A DNA stretch of 33,027 nt, taken from assembly GCA_002412495.1 (NCBI GenBank), contig DHVE01000089.1, forward strand, positions 1-33,027, written 5' to 3'. Shown here piece after piece: positions 1-8,728 of the stretch. The notes beneath the pieces are model-generated. The model was not told where the DNA came from and did no database searches. It worked only from the letters and a program-made list of their open reading frames with translations. How positions within the stretch are numbered: position 1 is the first letter of the stretch; each line of letters begins with the position of its first letter. Source of the DNA: Betaproteobacteria bacterium UBA5216. GTDB lineage: Bacteria > Pseudomonadota > Gammaproteobacteria > Burkholderiales > SG8-41. The translations under genes were made by a program, and so were the position numbers.

Positions 1-40
1 CATACCTGGATTGGAAAATACTTGGCCCGTTATTCAGCGG

Positions 41-1783
41 TTACTTCGCAGGAATCACCGGCAACAACACCGCCGCCGCATGCTGCGGCCCAAAATGCAG
101 CGTCACCTTCCCGCCGAAAACGTCCGGCGGGCGATCCACCGGGTCGTCGTGCATGAAGGGGCCGCAGCCGTTCATGGGGTTTTTCATGTTCGACAGCGAT
201 GCCGCACTTAAACCGTGATCGTAGTCTTTACCCTTGATCGTTAGCGCAATGCGATAACCCTTGGGCACGACAATACAGGTGGGCCAGATTTCAATATCAA
301 GTTCGTAAATCGCGCCCGGCGTGAGTGGCTGTTTTTCGTCGTGCGTGTGATACGGGCGATAGGGCAGCGAACGCGCTTTGTCCAATTTGCGATGCGAGGC
401 GCGTAGCCAGCCTTGGGCGATGGGTGTCTTTGGATCGAGCGCGCCCTGAAACAGCACTTCTTTTCCGGCGGGGTCGAACACGCGCAGAATCACGAACAAA
501 TCCGCGTCGCGGGTGGATGACGACACAAACAGTTTCAGCGCCGACGGGCCGGTGATTTCGGTTTCTCTCTCCAGCGGTGGGGTGGAGAAAGTGATGCCAT
601 CGCTCATGGCGTCATAAGTAATTGTTTTTATTGAATTATTCGAGGGGGTATTCAAGCCCATGTTGGCCGGGTCAAGATAAAAATTTGTCCATTGCGTGCG
701 CGCGATTGGCCACTGGTTTTCATGGCGCAAAACAAACTTTTCGCCCGGATAGCGTATCTGCAATTGCACTTTCGGCTGTAGATCCCAGCCGTTTTGCTTG
801 CCCTGCAAAAAATAATCGAAGAATTTTTTCTGCAAGCCCACGCCGTAGTCGGTGTAGAACGGCGCCCAGTGCGAGCCGCCGTGCGCTTCCAGCCATTTGT
901 GTTTCGATGCGGCGAACATAAAACCTTCAAAATTGCCGCGCGGATGCAGGCCCTGTCCGCCCCAGTTGGCGGCGGAAAGCACGGGTACGGTCACTTTCGC
1001 CAAATCACCGCTGCGCTCGCGGTAGTACGGGCCGTCCATCGTGTTCTTGATGAGATTCGCCCACATGTCTTCGCGATTTTTGATTAGTTCCGCGTCGGTC
1101 AGCGTTTCAGGCCCGCAAGCGAGTTCGCCGGTGAGCGGGCTGCGTTTACCGTGTTCGCCCACGCCGTGCTGCACGGTTTTGACCTGCATCTCCTGCCAGT
1201 TTTTCCGGAACACGCAGATGATGCCGCCGTGATGCGTGGAGTCGCGGTAGTTGTCCACCCAGCCTTCCCACACGCAGATGGCGGCCAGATGCGGCGGCTG
1301 TGTGGCGGCGGCGCGCCACTGATTCGCCCCGTAATACGAAATACCGTTCAGACCTATCTTGCCGCTGCACCACGGCTGCATGGCGGCCCACTCGATACAG
1401 TCGTGAAAATCCTGGTTCTCGCGCGCGTCGTTGTGGCACAGGTAACCGGGCGAACGCCCCGCGCCGCGTGAATCAACGCGCACCACGGCGTAACCATCCG
1501 GCACCCATTTTTCGGGATCGACGACTTCCCAGTTCTGATATTTGTTGGAGCTACCCGCCACCGCATCGGGGTTTTCGCGGCACATGATCTCCCACGCGGT
1601 TTTGTAGCCTTCCTGAAACGCGAGGCCCTTGCCATAAGGGCCATAACTCATGATCGCGGGGTATTTGCCATCCGCTACCGGACGAAAGATATCGGCGCGC
1701 AACACGATGCCGTCGTCCATGGTGATGGGCACATCCCAGTCGATGCGCATGTTGTCGCGGATTTCGGATTTGTGGGTAGTCAT
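41..1783 (-). CDS. CocE/NonD family hydrolase
   Basis: A 580-residue serine hydrolase of the CocE/NonD (X-Pro dipeptidyl-peptidase S15) family, whose members cleave esters or amides. The substrate here is unknown. It has an N-terminal alpha/beta-hydrolase core with an oxyanion-type YGPYGKG stretch (about residues 47-53), SRGAGRSPG (105-113) and the nucleophile motif GISYYG with Ser149. The likely catalytic His is His305 in HGGSHW. The C-terminal third is the beta-rich jelly-roll domain of the family. No signal peptide is visible, so it is probably cytoplasmic. I chose the ATG at 1783 because AGGAAAG precedes it; an in-frame ATG 30 bases upstream lacks such a site. The acidic triad residue is not obvious: where CocE has a WYD motif, this protein reads NWGGQ. 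It lies downstream of a Bug receptor on the same strand and is probably co-transcribed with it. Confidence 0.9.
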   Translation of the reverse strand: MTTHKSEIRDNMRIDWDVPITMDDGIVLRADIFRPVADGKYPAIMSYGPYGKGLAFQEGYKTAWEIMCRENPDAVAGSSNKYQNWEVVDPEKWVPDGYAVVRVDSRGAGRSPGYLCHNDARENQDFHDCIEWAAMQPWCSGKIGLNGISYYGANQWRAAATQPPHLAAICVWEGWVDNYRDSTHHGGIICVFRKNWQEMQVKTVQHGVGEHGKRSPLTGELACGPETLTDAELIKNREDMWANLIKNTMDGPYYRERSGDLAKVTVPVLSAANWGGQGLHPRGNFEGFMFAASKHKWLEAHGGSHWAPFYTDYGVGLQKKFFDYFLQGKQNGWDLQPKVQLQIRYPGEKFVLRHENQWPIARTQWTNFYLDPANMGLNTPSNNSIKTITYDAMSDGITFSTPPLERETEITGPSALKLFVSSSTRDADLFVILRVFDPAGKEVLFQGALDPKTPIAQGWLRASHRKLDKARSLPYRPYHTHDEKQPLTPGAIYELDIEIWPTCIVVPKGYRIALTIKGKDYDHGLSAASLSNMKNPMNGCGPFMHDDPVDRPPDVFGGKVTLHFGPQHAAAVLLPVIPAK

Positions 1784-1840
1784 ATTCACTTTCCTGAATA
1801 GCGCGCGAGGCACGCATCAAAAACAAGAGTATTTCTTGGA

Positions 1841-1899
1841 CGCAGATTAACGGGGATACACGCAGACAGCTTCACCATCGGTTTGGAATTTAATCTGCG
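1841..1899. repeat. Intergenic inverted repeat (CGCAGATTAA type)
   Basis: Perfect 10-base arms CGCAGATTAA (1841-1850) and TTAATCTGCG (1890-1899) flank a 39-base spacer in the gap between the CocE gene and the upstream Bug gene. The phrase resembles widely dispersed proteobacterial intergenic repeats of the 'AATCTGCGT' type. No T-run follows either arm, so a rho-independent terminator is unlikely. Confidence 0.5.
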
Positions 1900-1926
1900 T
1901 AAATCTGTGTCAAAACAATTTTGAAT

Positions 1927-2928
1927 TCAATCCACCTTCGCGCCAATGAGTTTGACGATCTTCGCGTATTTTTCATTTTCTCCGCGGATGTAAGCAGCGA
2001 ATTCTTCCGGTGTGCCGCCCACCACGTCGTAACCCAGTGTTTCGAATTGCGTCTTCGTTTCGGGTGCGCGCGTCACCTTCACCAGCGCGCCATGCAGACG
2101 CGCGATGATGTCCTTGGGTGTGTTTGTCGGCACCAGCATGCCGAACCAGGTGCTTAACTCATAGCCCGGCACACCGGCTTCGCTCAGTGTCGGTACATCG
2201 GGCAACTGCGGCGAGCGGCGCGCGCTCGACACGCCAAGCAGGCGCACGCGCCCGGACTTGACGTGTTGTATCACCGGCGGAATCGAGTTGAGCATCATGT
2301 GTACGCCGTTGCCGCCAATCACGTCCGTAACGGCCTGCGGCGCGCCTTTGTAGGGCACGTGCGTGATGTTGACGCCGGCCATGTTCTTGAAGAGCTCCAT
2401 CGCCAGATGATTGATCGCGCCGTTACCCGCCGAGGCGTAATTCCATTTGCCGGGTTGCGATTTGGCGAGCGCGAGCAAGTCTTTCAGCGTTTTCACCGGC
2501 ATCGACGGATGTGTGATCAGCAAAAACGGCCCGATGCACACCAGGCTTACCGGCACGAAGTCTCGTAGCGTGTTGTACGCCACTTGTTTTTGGAGATGGG
2601 GCAGGATGGTGAGCGAGCCGGGGCTGCTGAAAAACAGCGTGTAGCCGTCCGGTGCGGCGCGCGCCGCGAGTTCGGCGCCGATCAAACCGCCCGCGCCACC
2701 GCGATTGTCCACCACGAGTTGTTGGCCGAGAATCGCCGAGAGTCCCGGCGTGACCATGCGCGCCACCACATCGGGCGTGCCGCCGGCGGGCACCGGGGTG
2801 ATGACGCGTATGGGCTTGCTGGGCCACGCCTGCGCCGCGCTCGTTGCGGCGGTCTGCGCCCGCGCCGTGACTGCGAATACGCCGGCAATCGTGGCAAGCG
2901 ACAAAAGAACGAATGTGGAATTTTTCAT
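1927..2928 (-). CDS. Bug/TctC-family periplasmic receptor 1
   Basis: A 333-residue tripartite tricarboxylate transporter receptor (Bug family). These are periplasmic Venus-flytrap proteins that capture small carboxylates and hand them to a TctA/TctB permease. The signal peptide is about residues 1-24 (KNSTF start, hydrophobic core, ARA before Gln25). Family motifs follow in order: WPSKPIRVITP (35-45), AGGTPDVVAR (48-57), VVDNRGGAGG (72-81), PDGYTL (93-98) and HVPYKG near the middle. I chose the ATG at 2928 because it places a normal signal peptide at the N-terminus; an ATG 36 bases upstream adds an uncharged non-signal extension. It is followed by the CocE hydrolase and is divergent from the MmgE/PrpD gene. 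Ligand unknown. Confidence 0.93.
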   Translation of the reverse strand: MKNSTFVLLSLATIAGVFAVTARAQTAATSAAQAWPSKPIRVITPVPAGGTPDVVARMVTPGLSAILGQQLVVDNRGGAGGLIGAELAARAAPDGYTLFFSSPGSLTILPHLQKQVAYNTLRDFVPVSLVCIGPFLLITHPSMPVKTLKDLLALAKSQPGKWNYASAGNGAINHLAMELFKNMAGVNITHVPYKGAPQAVTDVIGGNGVHMMLNSIPPVIQHVKSGRVRLLGVSSARRSPQLPDVPTLSEAGVPGYELSTWFGMLVPTNTPKDIIARLHGALVKVTRAPETKTQFETLGYDVVGGTPEEFAAYIRGENEKYAKIVKLIGAKVD

Positions 2929-3110
2929 GGAACGATGATCGTAACCCAAAACCCCCATTACCATGTATCACGGAGGCGTCCACGCATTGACAAGGCTTCA
3001 GGCGGCCAGCGGTGGCCAGCGGCGTGGACGGGCGAGGGTGTTTCGCCGTAAGATTTGCCCCCCGTAATCTTCATCGCTATCTTCAAAACGGGCGACCCAC
3101 AGGAGCCATC

Positions 3111-4472
3111 ATGAATGCACCGACCGAAATCAATATTTCACGCAGTAAACAGGTTTCCGATTACGCCGCGGGCGCGCTCACGCGTGAATTTCCCGCCGAC
3201 ATTTTGGTCGCCGCCAAGGTCGCGCTGATCGATGTGATGGGCTGCGCCATCGGTGCATGGGACGACGACTGCGTGCGTCCGGTGCGGCGCGTGGTCGAAG
3301 GCTGGGGCGCGCGCGGCGAGGCGCAGGTGTTCCTGGGCGGACGCACCGCACCGGCGTTTGCGGCGCTCGCCAACGGCACCATGGCGCACGCCATGGATTA
3401 CGACGATTCGCATCAGATGGGCGCGGGCCATATCAGTTGCGTGTGCGGCACCGCGGCGCTGGCGGTGGCAGGGCAACTTGGCAGCAACGAAAAAGACATG
3501 CTGGCGGCCTACATCACCGGCTTTGAAGTGATGGCGCGATTGGCGGGCGGCGGGCCGCCGGGCGTGGGACGCAGTCTGCACCGGCGCGGTTTGCATCCGA
3601 CCTCGGTGTTCGGGCGCGTGGGGGCCGCGGTGGTGGCCTCCGTGTTGATGCGTCTTACGCCGCAACAAACGGAATACGCCGTGGGTGTGGCGGCCACCAC
3701 GGCGGGTGGATTGGTGGGCTCGTTCGGCACGCATGCCAAACCGTTCCACGGCGGCAAGGCCGCGATGGACGGCATACTCGCCGCCGAACTGGCGCGCGAG
3801 GGATTTCAATCCTCGACCAAGCTGCTGGAACTCGAAAAGGGCCTGCTCGACGCCTTCATACAGGATCGCAAAGTCGAAGTGCCGCCGATGGATTTTAGCT
3901 ATTGGGAAATGAAACGCAACGGCTTCAAGCCATACGCGAGTTGCCGCGCCACGCACGCCGCGATTCAAACCTCGCGCAAGCTTGCGGCGGCGGTGGGTGG
4001 ACGCAAGATTACCAAGGTGCACGCGAAAGTGCATCCCAACGTGGTGGTGGTGGCTAATCAGTTGAATCCGCAGACGGCGCTCGCGCATAAGTTCAGCGTG
4101 CGTTATTGCATGGCGATGGGCCTGACGGGGTACCGGCTCGTCGCGTCGGACTTCACCGACAAGCTGACGCAGGACGCGCGGCTTAAGGCCATCGCCGATG
4201 TCACGGAAGTCGAAGTCGTGCCCGATCAGCCGCAATACGAGGCGCATCTTGATGTGTACGTGGAGGGCGAAGCCAAGCCTTTGCACGCGGATACAAACAT
4301 CGTGCTCGGCCACGCCGACAATCCCATGAGCGAAGACGAGGTGTGGGGCAAGTTCGACGGACTGGTGACTCCGGTAATGGGTGATGACAAGGCGCGCGCG
4401 TTGTACGATTTATTGAAGCACTTCGAGACGCCGGGAAATCTTAAGAAGATTATTTCGCTGGTAGCCAAGTGA
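3111..4472 (+). CDS. MmgE/PrpD family protein (copy 1)
   Basis: A 453-residue member of the MmgE/PrpD family. The best known member is 2-methylcitrate dehydratase, and relatives include cis-aconitate decarboxylase and iminodisuccinate epimerase, so the chemistry is probably dehydration, decarboxylation or epimerisation of a polycarboxylate. The conserved DYDDSH motif (residues 96-101) and the RGLHPTSVFG and GTHAKPFHGGKAA segments are present, and the length is normal. The ATG at 3111 is preceded by AGGAG; the open frame extends 99 bases upstream without a better site. Its stop overlaps the next Bug gene by one base (TGATG), indicating translational coupling. The substrate is unknown, and the prp genes for the methylcitrate cycle are not beside it, so I do not call it PrpD proper. 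Confidence 0.9.
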   Translation: MNAPTEINISRSKQVSDYAAGALTREFPADILVAAKVALIDVMGCAIGAWDDDCVRPVRRVVEGWGARGEAQVFLGGRTAPAFAALANGTMAHAMDYDDSHQMGAGHISCVCGTAALAVAGQLGSNEKDMLAAYITGFEVMARLAGGGPPGVGRSLHRRGLHPTSVFGRVGAAVVASVLMRLTPQQTEYAVGVAATTAGGLVGSFGTHAKPFHGGKAAMDGILAAELAREGFQSSTKLLELEKGLLDAFIQDRKVEVPPMDFSYWEMKRNGFKPYASCRATHAAIQTSRKLAAAVGGRKITKVHAKVHPNVVVVANQLNPQTALAHKFSVRYCMAMGLTGYRLVASDFTDKLTQDARLKAIADVTEVEVVPDQPQYEAHLDVYVEGEAKPLHADTNIVLGHADNPMSEDEVWGKFDGLVTPVMGDDKARALYDLLKHFETPGNLKKIISLVAK

Positions 4473-5455
4473 TGCGGCGCTCGAGTATCGCGGCGGGGTT
4501 GCTGATGCTGGGGACTGTCACGGGCGCACAGGCCGCCTCGACAAGTTCTGGACAGGACTATCCGACCAAACCCATCCGCCTGATTTCCCCGTATGCGGCA
4601 GGTGGCGGCAGCGACACACTAGCGCGCATCATCGGCCAAAAGCTGCTGGAAAGCTGGGGACAGCCGGTGGTGGTCGATAACCGTCCCAGTTCCGGCGGCA
4701 ATCTCGGCGCGGAACTGGTGGCAAAGGCCGCGCCCGACGGTTACACGCTGTTTGTCACGCCGAGCGCGGTGTTGACCATCAATCCGCATTTGTACGCGAA
4801 GTTGCGCTACGACACCTTCAAGGATTTCACGCCGGTGATCGCGGCCACCAACTCACCGTATTTTCTGGTGGTGCATCCCAAGATTCCGGCGACCAGTGTC
4901 AAGGATCTGATTACTTACGCCAAAGCCAACCCGGGGAAAATGAATTACAGCTCGTCGGGCAACGGCTCGTCCACGCATCTGGCGGGCGTGTTGTTCAATG
5001 GCCTGGCGGGCATCGATATCGTGCATATCCCGTACAAGGGCGCGGCGCCGGCGATCGTGGATTTGCTGGCGGGCAATATCCAGATGCGTTTTTCCAGCGT
5101 GGTGCCGGTGCTGCCGCACGTGCGTGGTGGCCGGTTGCGTGGGCTGGCCATGAGCAGCGCCAAACGCTACACACCCATGCCCGAGGTGCCCACGATTGGC
5201 GAATCGGGCTTGCCCGGTTACGTGGTTGAATCGTTCTACGTGATCGTCGCGCCCGCCGCCACGCCGCGTGGCGTGGTAGCAAAACTCAACAGCGAAATCG
5301 CGCGTAAATTAAAAGACCCGGAGATCAACACCCGCATGGCGGCCGACGGTGCCGAAGTGATTGCGGCGTCGCTGGAAGACAGCGCAAAAATGCTGCGGGA
5401 TGATTTCAATCGCTGGGCGAAGCCGGTGAAGGATTCCGGCGCGCGCGCGGACTAA
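4472..5455 (+). CDS. Bug/TctC-family periplasmic receptor 2
   Basis: A 327-residue Bug receptor with a signal peptide ending near AQA (residue 21), then YPTKPIRLISP (30-40), AGGGSDTLAR, VVDNRPSSGGNLG, PDGYTL and HIPYKG. The start ATG overlaps the stop of the MmgE/PrpD gene by one base; a GTG three bases upstream is an alternative. It is the middle gene of a three-gene operon (MmgE/PrpD, Bug, ketopantoate-reductase-like), so its ligand is plausibly the substrate of those enzymes (inference). Confidence 0.93.
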   Translation: MRRSSIAAGLLMLGTVTGAQAASTSSGQDYPTKPIRLISPYAAGGGSDTLARIIGQKLLESWGQPVVVDNRPSSGGNLGAELVAKAAPDGYTLFVTPSAVLTINPHLYAKLRYDTFKDFTPVIAATNSPYFLVVHPKIPATSVKDLITYAKANPGKMNYSSSGNGSSTHLAGVLFNGLAGIDIVHIPYKGAAPAIVDLLAGNIQMRFSSVVPVLPHVRGGRLRGLAMSSAKRYTPMPEVPTIGESGLPGYVVESFYVIVAPAATPRGVVAKLNSEIARKLKDPEINTRMAADGAEVIAASLEDSAKMLRDDFNRWAKPVKDSGARAD

Positions 5456-5484
5456 CGAGGTTTTGGATTCCCAAGGAGAACAAC

Positions 5485-6543
5485 ATGAGCAAACGCATTG
5501 CAATGATGGGCACGGGCGCGCTGGGCGGTTATGTCGGCGGTTATTTTGCGCACCACGGCGAAGACGTCACGCTGATCGATTTCTGGCCGGAACATATCGA
5601 CACTATCCGTGCCAAGGGGCTCGATCTCGATGGTGTGACCGATCCGGAAAAATTCGTCGTCAAAACGGCGAAGACGCTGCACTACAAAGACCTCGATACG
5701 CTGGCCGGGCAGCCGCCGTTTGACATCGTGTTCATTTCGGTCAAATCGTACGACACCGAGCGCGTGACCAGGGCCATCGCGCCGTATCTGGCGAAGGACG
5801 GTTTCGCAGTGTCGCTGCAAAACTGTTGGAACGAAGACACCATCGCGGGCGTGCTGGGCGCCGAGCGCGTGGTGGGCACGATTGCTTCTGTGATTTCGGT
5901 GGAGCTGTACGCGCCGGGGCGCATCCGCCGCATGGCGGAAAAAGGCGGCGACAAACACACGGTGTTTCGCGTCGGCGAAATTCATGGCCGTATCACGGAT
6001 CGCGTGACTGAACTGGTGAAAATGTTCTCGCTGATCGACAGTGCCAAGGCCACCACCAATTTGCAGGGCGAACGCTGGACCAAACTTACCCAAAACGGCA
6101 TGAGCAACGGTATTTGTGCGGCCACGGGTTTGACGGGGCACGCCTGTGATACCAATGACGCGATCCGGCGTTTCGCGATTCAGGTCGCGGGCGAATCCAT
6201 ACGTGTCGGCAAGGCCTTGGGCCTGAAGCTCGAAAAAATGGGCAAGCTGATGCCTGAGCAACTTGAAAAGGCCAGCGCGGGCGATCCGGCCATGCTGGCC
6301 GAAGTGGAACAGTTCATGAAAAATCGCAAGGCGGCGAATCCGCGCGCCAATATTCAGCGTCCGTCGATGGCGCAGGACATGGCCAAGGGACGCAAGACCG
6401 AAATCGAATTCATGAATGGCCTGATTGTGCGCAAGGGCAAGGAGGTCGGCGTTCCGACGCCGGCGAACGAAAGGCTGGTGGCGGCCGTGTTGAGTGTGGA
6501 GAGCGGCAAGGTCAAGCCGGCCGCGTCGGTGCTGGGAGGCTAA
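5485..6543 (+). CDS. Ketopantoate reductase (ApbA/PanE) family oxidoreductase
   Basis: A 352-residue NAD(P)-dependent reductase with an N-terminal Rossmann fold, GTGALGG at residues 9-15. The C-terminal helical domain carries the expected catalytic Lys in ERWTKLTQNG and the substrate-binding segment RKTEIEFMNG with its conserved Glu. An AAGGAG ribosome site stands upstream of the ATG. It is 29 bases downstream of a Bug gene. True PanE makes pantoate for coenzyme A, but many paralogues in catabolic clusters reduce other 2-oxo acids, and this operon position favours such a role. At 352 residues it is somewhat longer than E. coli PanE (about 300). Confidence 0.85.
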   Translation: MSKRIAMMGTGALGGYVGGYFAHHGEDVTLIDFWPEHIDTIRAKGLDLDGVTDPEKFVVKTAKTLHYKDLDTLAGQPPFDIVFISVKSYDTERVTRAIAPYLAKDGFAVSLQNCWNEDTIAGVLGAERVVGTIASVISVELYAPGRIRRMAEKGGDKHTVFRVGEIHGRITDRVTELVKMFSLIDSAKATTNLQGERWTKLTQNGMSNGICAATGLTGHACDTNDAIRRFAIQVAGESIRVGKALGLKLEKMGKLMPEQLEKASAGDPAMLAEVEQFMKNRKAANPRANIQRPSMAQDMAKGRKTEIEFMNGLIVRKGKEVGVPTPANERLVAAVLSVESGKVKPAASVLGG

Positions 6544-6552
6544 CCCCAGTTG

Positions 6553-6571
6553 GGGCGGGGTGGCCCCGCCC
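6553..6571. terminator. GC-rich hairpin between convergent genes
   Basis: Perfect 8-bp arms GGGCGGGG/CCCCGCCC with a 3-base loop, sitting in the 37-base gap between the convergent ketopantoate-reductase-like and DUF1330 genes. It is a very stable stem with no U-run on either side, so termination is inferred from position and stability only. Confidence 0.4.
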
Positions 6572-6580
6572 TATGAAGTT

Positions 6581-6868
6581 CTATATTCCCTCGGTGGCCA
6601 CCAGTTTCGAGCGGGTGGTGCGTTCCCGAATCGCGATCAGCGGTGCATATTCCGGTGACGCGTACCATGTCTTGAGTTGCGCCATGTTCGGAAATTCCAG
6701 CACGACACATCGCTTGGGCGACCACGCGCCTTCCAGCGTCTCGGGTGATCCGCCGCGAACCAGGTAACGGCCGCCGTATTGCGCTATCGTTGCGGGCACT
6801 TGTTGCTGATACTCGGAAAATCCGGTCGGATCGAGCACGTCAATGTCCGCGATGAGATACGCCGCCAT
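6581..6868 (-). CDS. DUF1330 domain-containing protein
   Basis: A 95-residue protein that is essentially one DUF1330 domain (dimeric alpha/beta-barrel, ferredoxin-like fold). It opens MAAYLIADIDV, with the typical YGGRYLVRGG and VVLEFPNMAQLKTWY segments and SPEYAPLIAIRE near the C-terminus. The molecular function of the family is not known. The ATG at 6868 follows GGAGAAAC; an in-frame extension upstream is rejected because it is basic and unlike the family. It lies downstream of the TauD-type dioxygenase on the same strand, about 90 bases away, and may be co-transcribed. Confidence 0.85.
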   Translation of the reverse strand: MAAYLIADIDVLDPTGFSEYQQQVPATIAQYGGRYLVRGGSPETLEGAWSPKRCVVLEFPNMAQLKTWYASPEYAPLIAIRERTTRSKLVATEGI

Positions 6869-6960
6869 GATGTTTCTCCGTGGTAATCGTTGCGCACGCC
6901 GCGACTGAGACAATATTCGCGGGACGGCAGGTATCCGCCCCGCGAAAAACCCTGGGTTGT

Positions 6961-7818
6961 CTATACCGGCTTTTCCGGCCCCACTGTCAGCCGCCGCATT
7001 TCGCGCCGCGTGCCGTGGTAATCGTTAATCGCGTTGTGCATGGTGAGGCGGTTGTCCCAGATTGTCAGTTGGCCGGGCTCCCAGCGCACGCGGCAGGTAA
7101 ATTCCGGCGTGATGGCATGATCGTTCAGCATGTTGATGATCGGGCGACTTTCACGCTCGGTCATTTCATCGAGCCGCAAGGTGTGCAGCGCGCTGCAATA
7201 CAGCGCCTTTTTGCCGGTTCGCGGATGCGTGCGCACGATGGGGTGTTTAGACTCGAACGCATCGGCGTTTTCGGAGTTGGTAACAGGCATGTTCACGATG
7301 CGTTTATGATGCGCGGCGCGATTGCCGCCCGGCTTGTATTTGAGTCCCGCGCTGAATACGCCTGTCACGCCGGAAATCATTTTCTTGAGGCCGGGTGACA
7401 GTTCATCATAAGCCTTCTGCATGTTCGCATAGAGCGTATCGCCGCCCTTGGGCGGCGTCTCGACCGAATACAGCATGGTGATGCTCGGCGGTTCCGCCAG
7501 GTATGGCGTGTCAGAGTGCCAGTCATTGCCGAAATTTTCACGCTCACCGGCTTCCTTGACGATGCGTGTCATCTCCGGAAAATCATCCATGCCTTTTGCA
7601 AAAGGATAGAAGCATGGATTGCCAAAGCGTTTGCCGACGGCGTACTGATCCGCAGGCGAGAGTTCCTGCCCACGAATGGCGATCACCAGGAATTCATCTA
7701 GCGCTTGCTGCAACTCCTTCCACTGGTCTGCATTGTCAAAGTTCTTGAGGTTCGCGCCGTATATTTCCGCGCCCAAGGCGCCGCCTATAGGCCGGGCTTC
7801 GAAGGTTTTGTACATCAT
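6961..7818 (-). CDS. TauD/TfdA family Fe(II)/2-oxoglutarate dioxygenase
   Basis: A 285-residue non-haem iron dioxygenase. The iron facial triad is His101 and Asp103 (WHSDTPY) plus the distal His261 (WDNRLTMHNA), and the 2-oxoglutarate-binding Arg lies in the RREMRRL segment (271-276). TauD/TfdA enzymes hydroxylate a substrate, often releasing sulfite, phenol or a similar leaving group while decarboxylating 2-oxoglutarate. The substrate here is unknown. The start region has several in-frame ATGs; I prefer 7818 because GGAG lies nine bases upstream, with 7833 and 7851 as alternatives. It is divergent from the SDR-fold gene at 7940 and shares a 121-base intergenic region with it. Confidence 0.88.
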   Translation of the reverse strand: MMYKTFEARPIGGALGAEIYGANLKNFDNADQWKELQQALDEFLVIAIRGQELSPADQYAVGKRFGNPCFYPFAKGMDDFPEMTRIVKEAGERENFGNDWHSDTPYLAEPPSITMLYSVETPPKGGDTLYANMQKAYDELSPGLKKMISGVTGVFSAGLKYKPGGNRAAHHKRIVNMPVTNSENADAFESKHPIVRTHPRTGKKALYCSALHTLRLDEMTERESRPIINMLNDHAITPEFTCRVRWEPGQLTIWDNRLTMHNAINDYHGTRREMRRLTVGPEKPV

Positions 7819-7851
7819 GTTTTCATTCTCCATCATACCGTTAGCAGGCAT

Positions 7852-7857
7852 AGTATA
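7852..7857 (-). promoter_or_regulatory. Possible -10 element for the TauD-type gene
   Basis: TATACT read on the minus strand matches five of six bases of the sigma-70 -10 consensus and lies about 35 bases before the preferred start codon. No convincing -35 element lies 16-18 bases upstream, so this is a weak call. Confidence 0.2.
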
Positions 7858-7939
7858 GTCCGACTCCGGTTCGCGGGCGCTGTTTACCCACTTTGTGGAA
7901 TAATTTTGTGACGCGTGCACACAATTTGAGGAGGATCAA

Positions 7940-8692
7940 ATGACGGAACGTAATGGAGAACTGGCGGGAAAAGTGGCGTTGATCACGGGCGCTGCGAAAA
8001 ACATCGGGCGCGCCACCGCGCTGGAACTCGCCAAGGGCGGCGCGGCGGTCGCCATCAACACGCGGCATTCGGTGGATGACGCAAAAAAAGTCGCCGACGA
8101 AATCCGCGCGGCGGGCGGGCAGGCCGAAGTGTATGTGGCGGATATCGCCGATGCCAAAGCAGCCAAGGGGATGGTCGAAAGCGTGATGCAGAAATTCGGC
8201 CGCGTGGATTTTTTGGTGTTGAACGCCTCGGTACGCACCGAAAAACCGTTTCTCGAATTGAGCTACGACGAATGGTGCACGCCGCTTGCCATCACGCTCG
8301 ACGGCGCATTTTATCTGGCGCAGGCGTGTATTCCGTCGATGATTGCAAACGGCGGGGGCAGTATCGTCACGTTGGGCGGCATGATGAGTTTGTCAGGCGC
8401 AAAAAAACGCATTCATGGTTCGGTGGCGAAGCACGGCCTTGTCGGATTCACGCGCGGCATCGCGCGCGAGTTCGGTGATCGCAATATCCGCGCCAATTGC
8501 ATCGCGCCGGGACAGATGAACACCGTGCGTGCGGCGGGCCGCACCGCGCCGCTGGGCGATTCGATGATCCCGCTAGGCCGCAAGGGTGATGCCGAAGAGA
8601 TCGCGACCGTGGTGCGGTTTTTGTGTTCGCCAGCGTCGAGCTACGTTACCGGGCAGTCGCTGCAGATTAATGGCGGGCAGATGATGTTCTAG
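7940..8692 (+). CDS. SDR-fold protein lacking canonical catalytic residues
   Basis: A 250-residue short-chain dehydrogenase/reductase fold, FabG-like in length. A strong GAGGAGG ribosome site precedes the ATG. The cofactor-binding glycine motif TGAAKNIG (residues 16-23) and the C-terminal CSPASSYVTGQSLQINGG segment are typical. Of the Asn-Ser-Tyr-Lys tetrad, however, only Lys164 is retained. By alignment to FabG-type motifs the Asn position reads Thr119, the Ser position Gly147 (IVTLGGMM) and the Tyr position Gly160 (HGSVAK), with His159 adjacent. The usual NNAG motif reads NAS. The frame is intact, so this is not simple decay. It may bind NAD(P) without classical SDR catalysis, or use other residues. 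It is divergent from a TauD/TfdA dioxygenase. Confidence 0.85.
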   Translation: MTERNGELAGKVALITGAAKNIGRATALELAKGGAAVAINTRHSVDDAKKVADEIRAAGGQAEVYVADIADAKAAKGMVESVMQKFGRVDFLVLNASVRTEKPFLELSYDEWCTPLAITLDGAFYLAQACIPSMIANGGGSIVTLGGMMSLSGAKKRIHGSVAKHGLVGFTRGIAREFGDRNIRANCIAPGQMNTVRAAGRTAPLGDSMIPLGRKGDAEEIATVVRFLCSPASSYVTGQSLQINGGQMMF

Positions 8693-8728
8693 CGATTGGA
8701 TTAACCCAAAAACGCATAACACCAAGTT

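Noticed and set aside
1..40. Start of another minus-strand gene at the left edge (CAT at 1-3)
   Set aside because: A start codon just fits after a CAGG stretch, but no codon beyond it is in the window, so it cannot be supported.
2978..3029. GTCCACGC/GCGTGGAC inverted repeat upstream of MmgE/PrpD copy 1
   Set aside because: Eight-base arms with a 36-base spacer in GC-rich DNA are likely by chance, and no regulator or promoter aligns with them.
3138..4313. 391-residue minus-strand open frame
   Set aside because: Complement of the MmgE/PrpD gene; low-complexity His/Arg-rich translation with no recognisable family.
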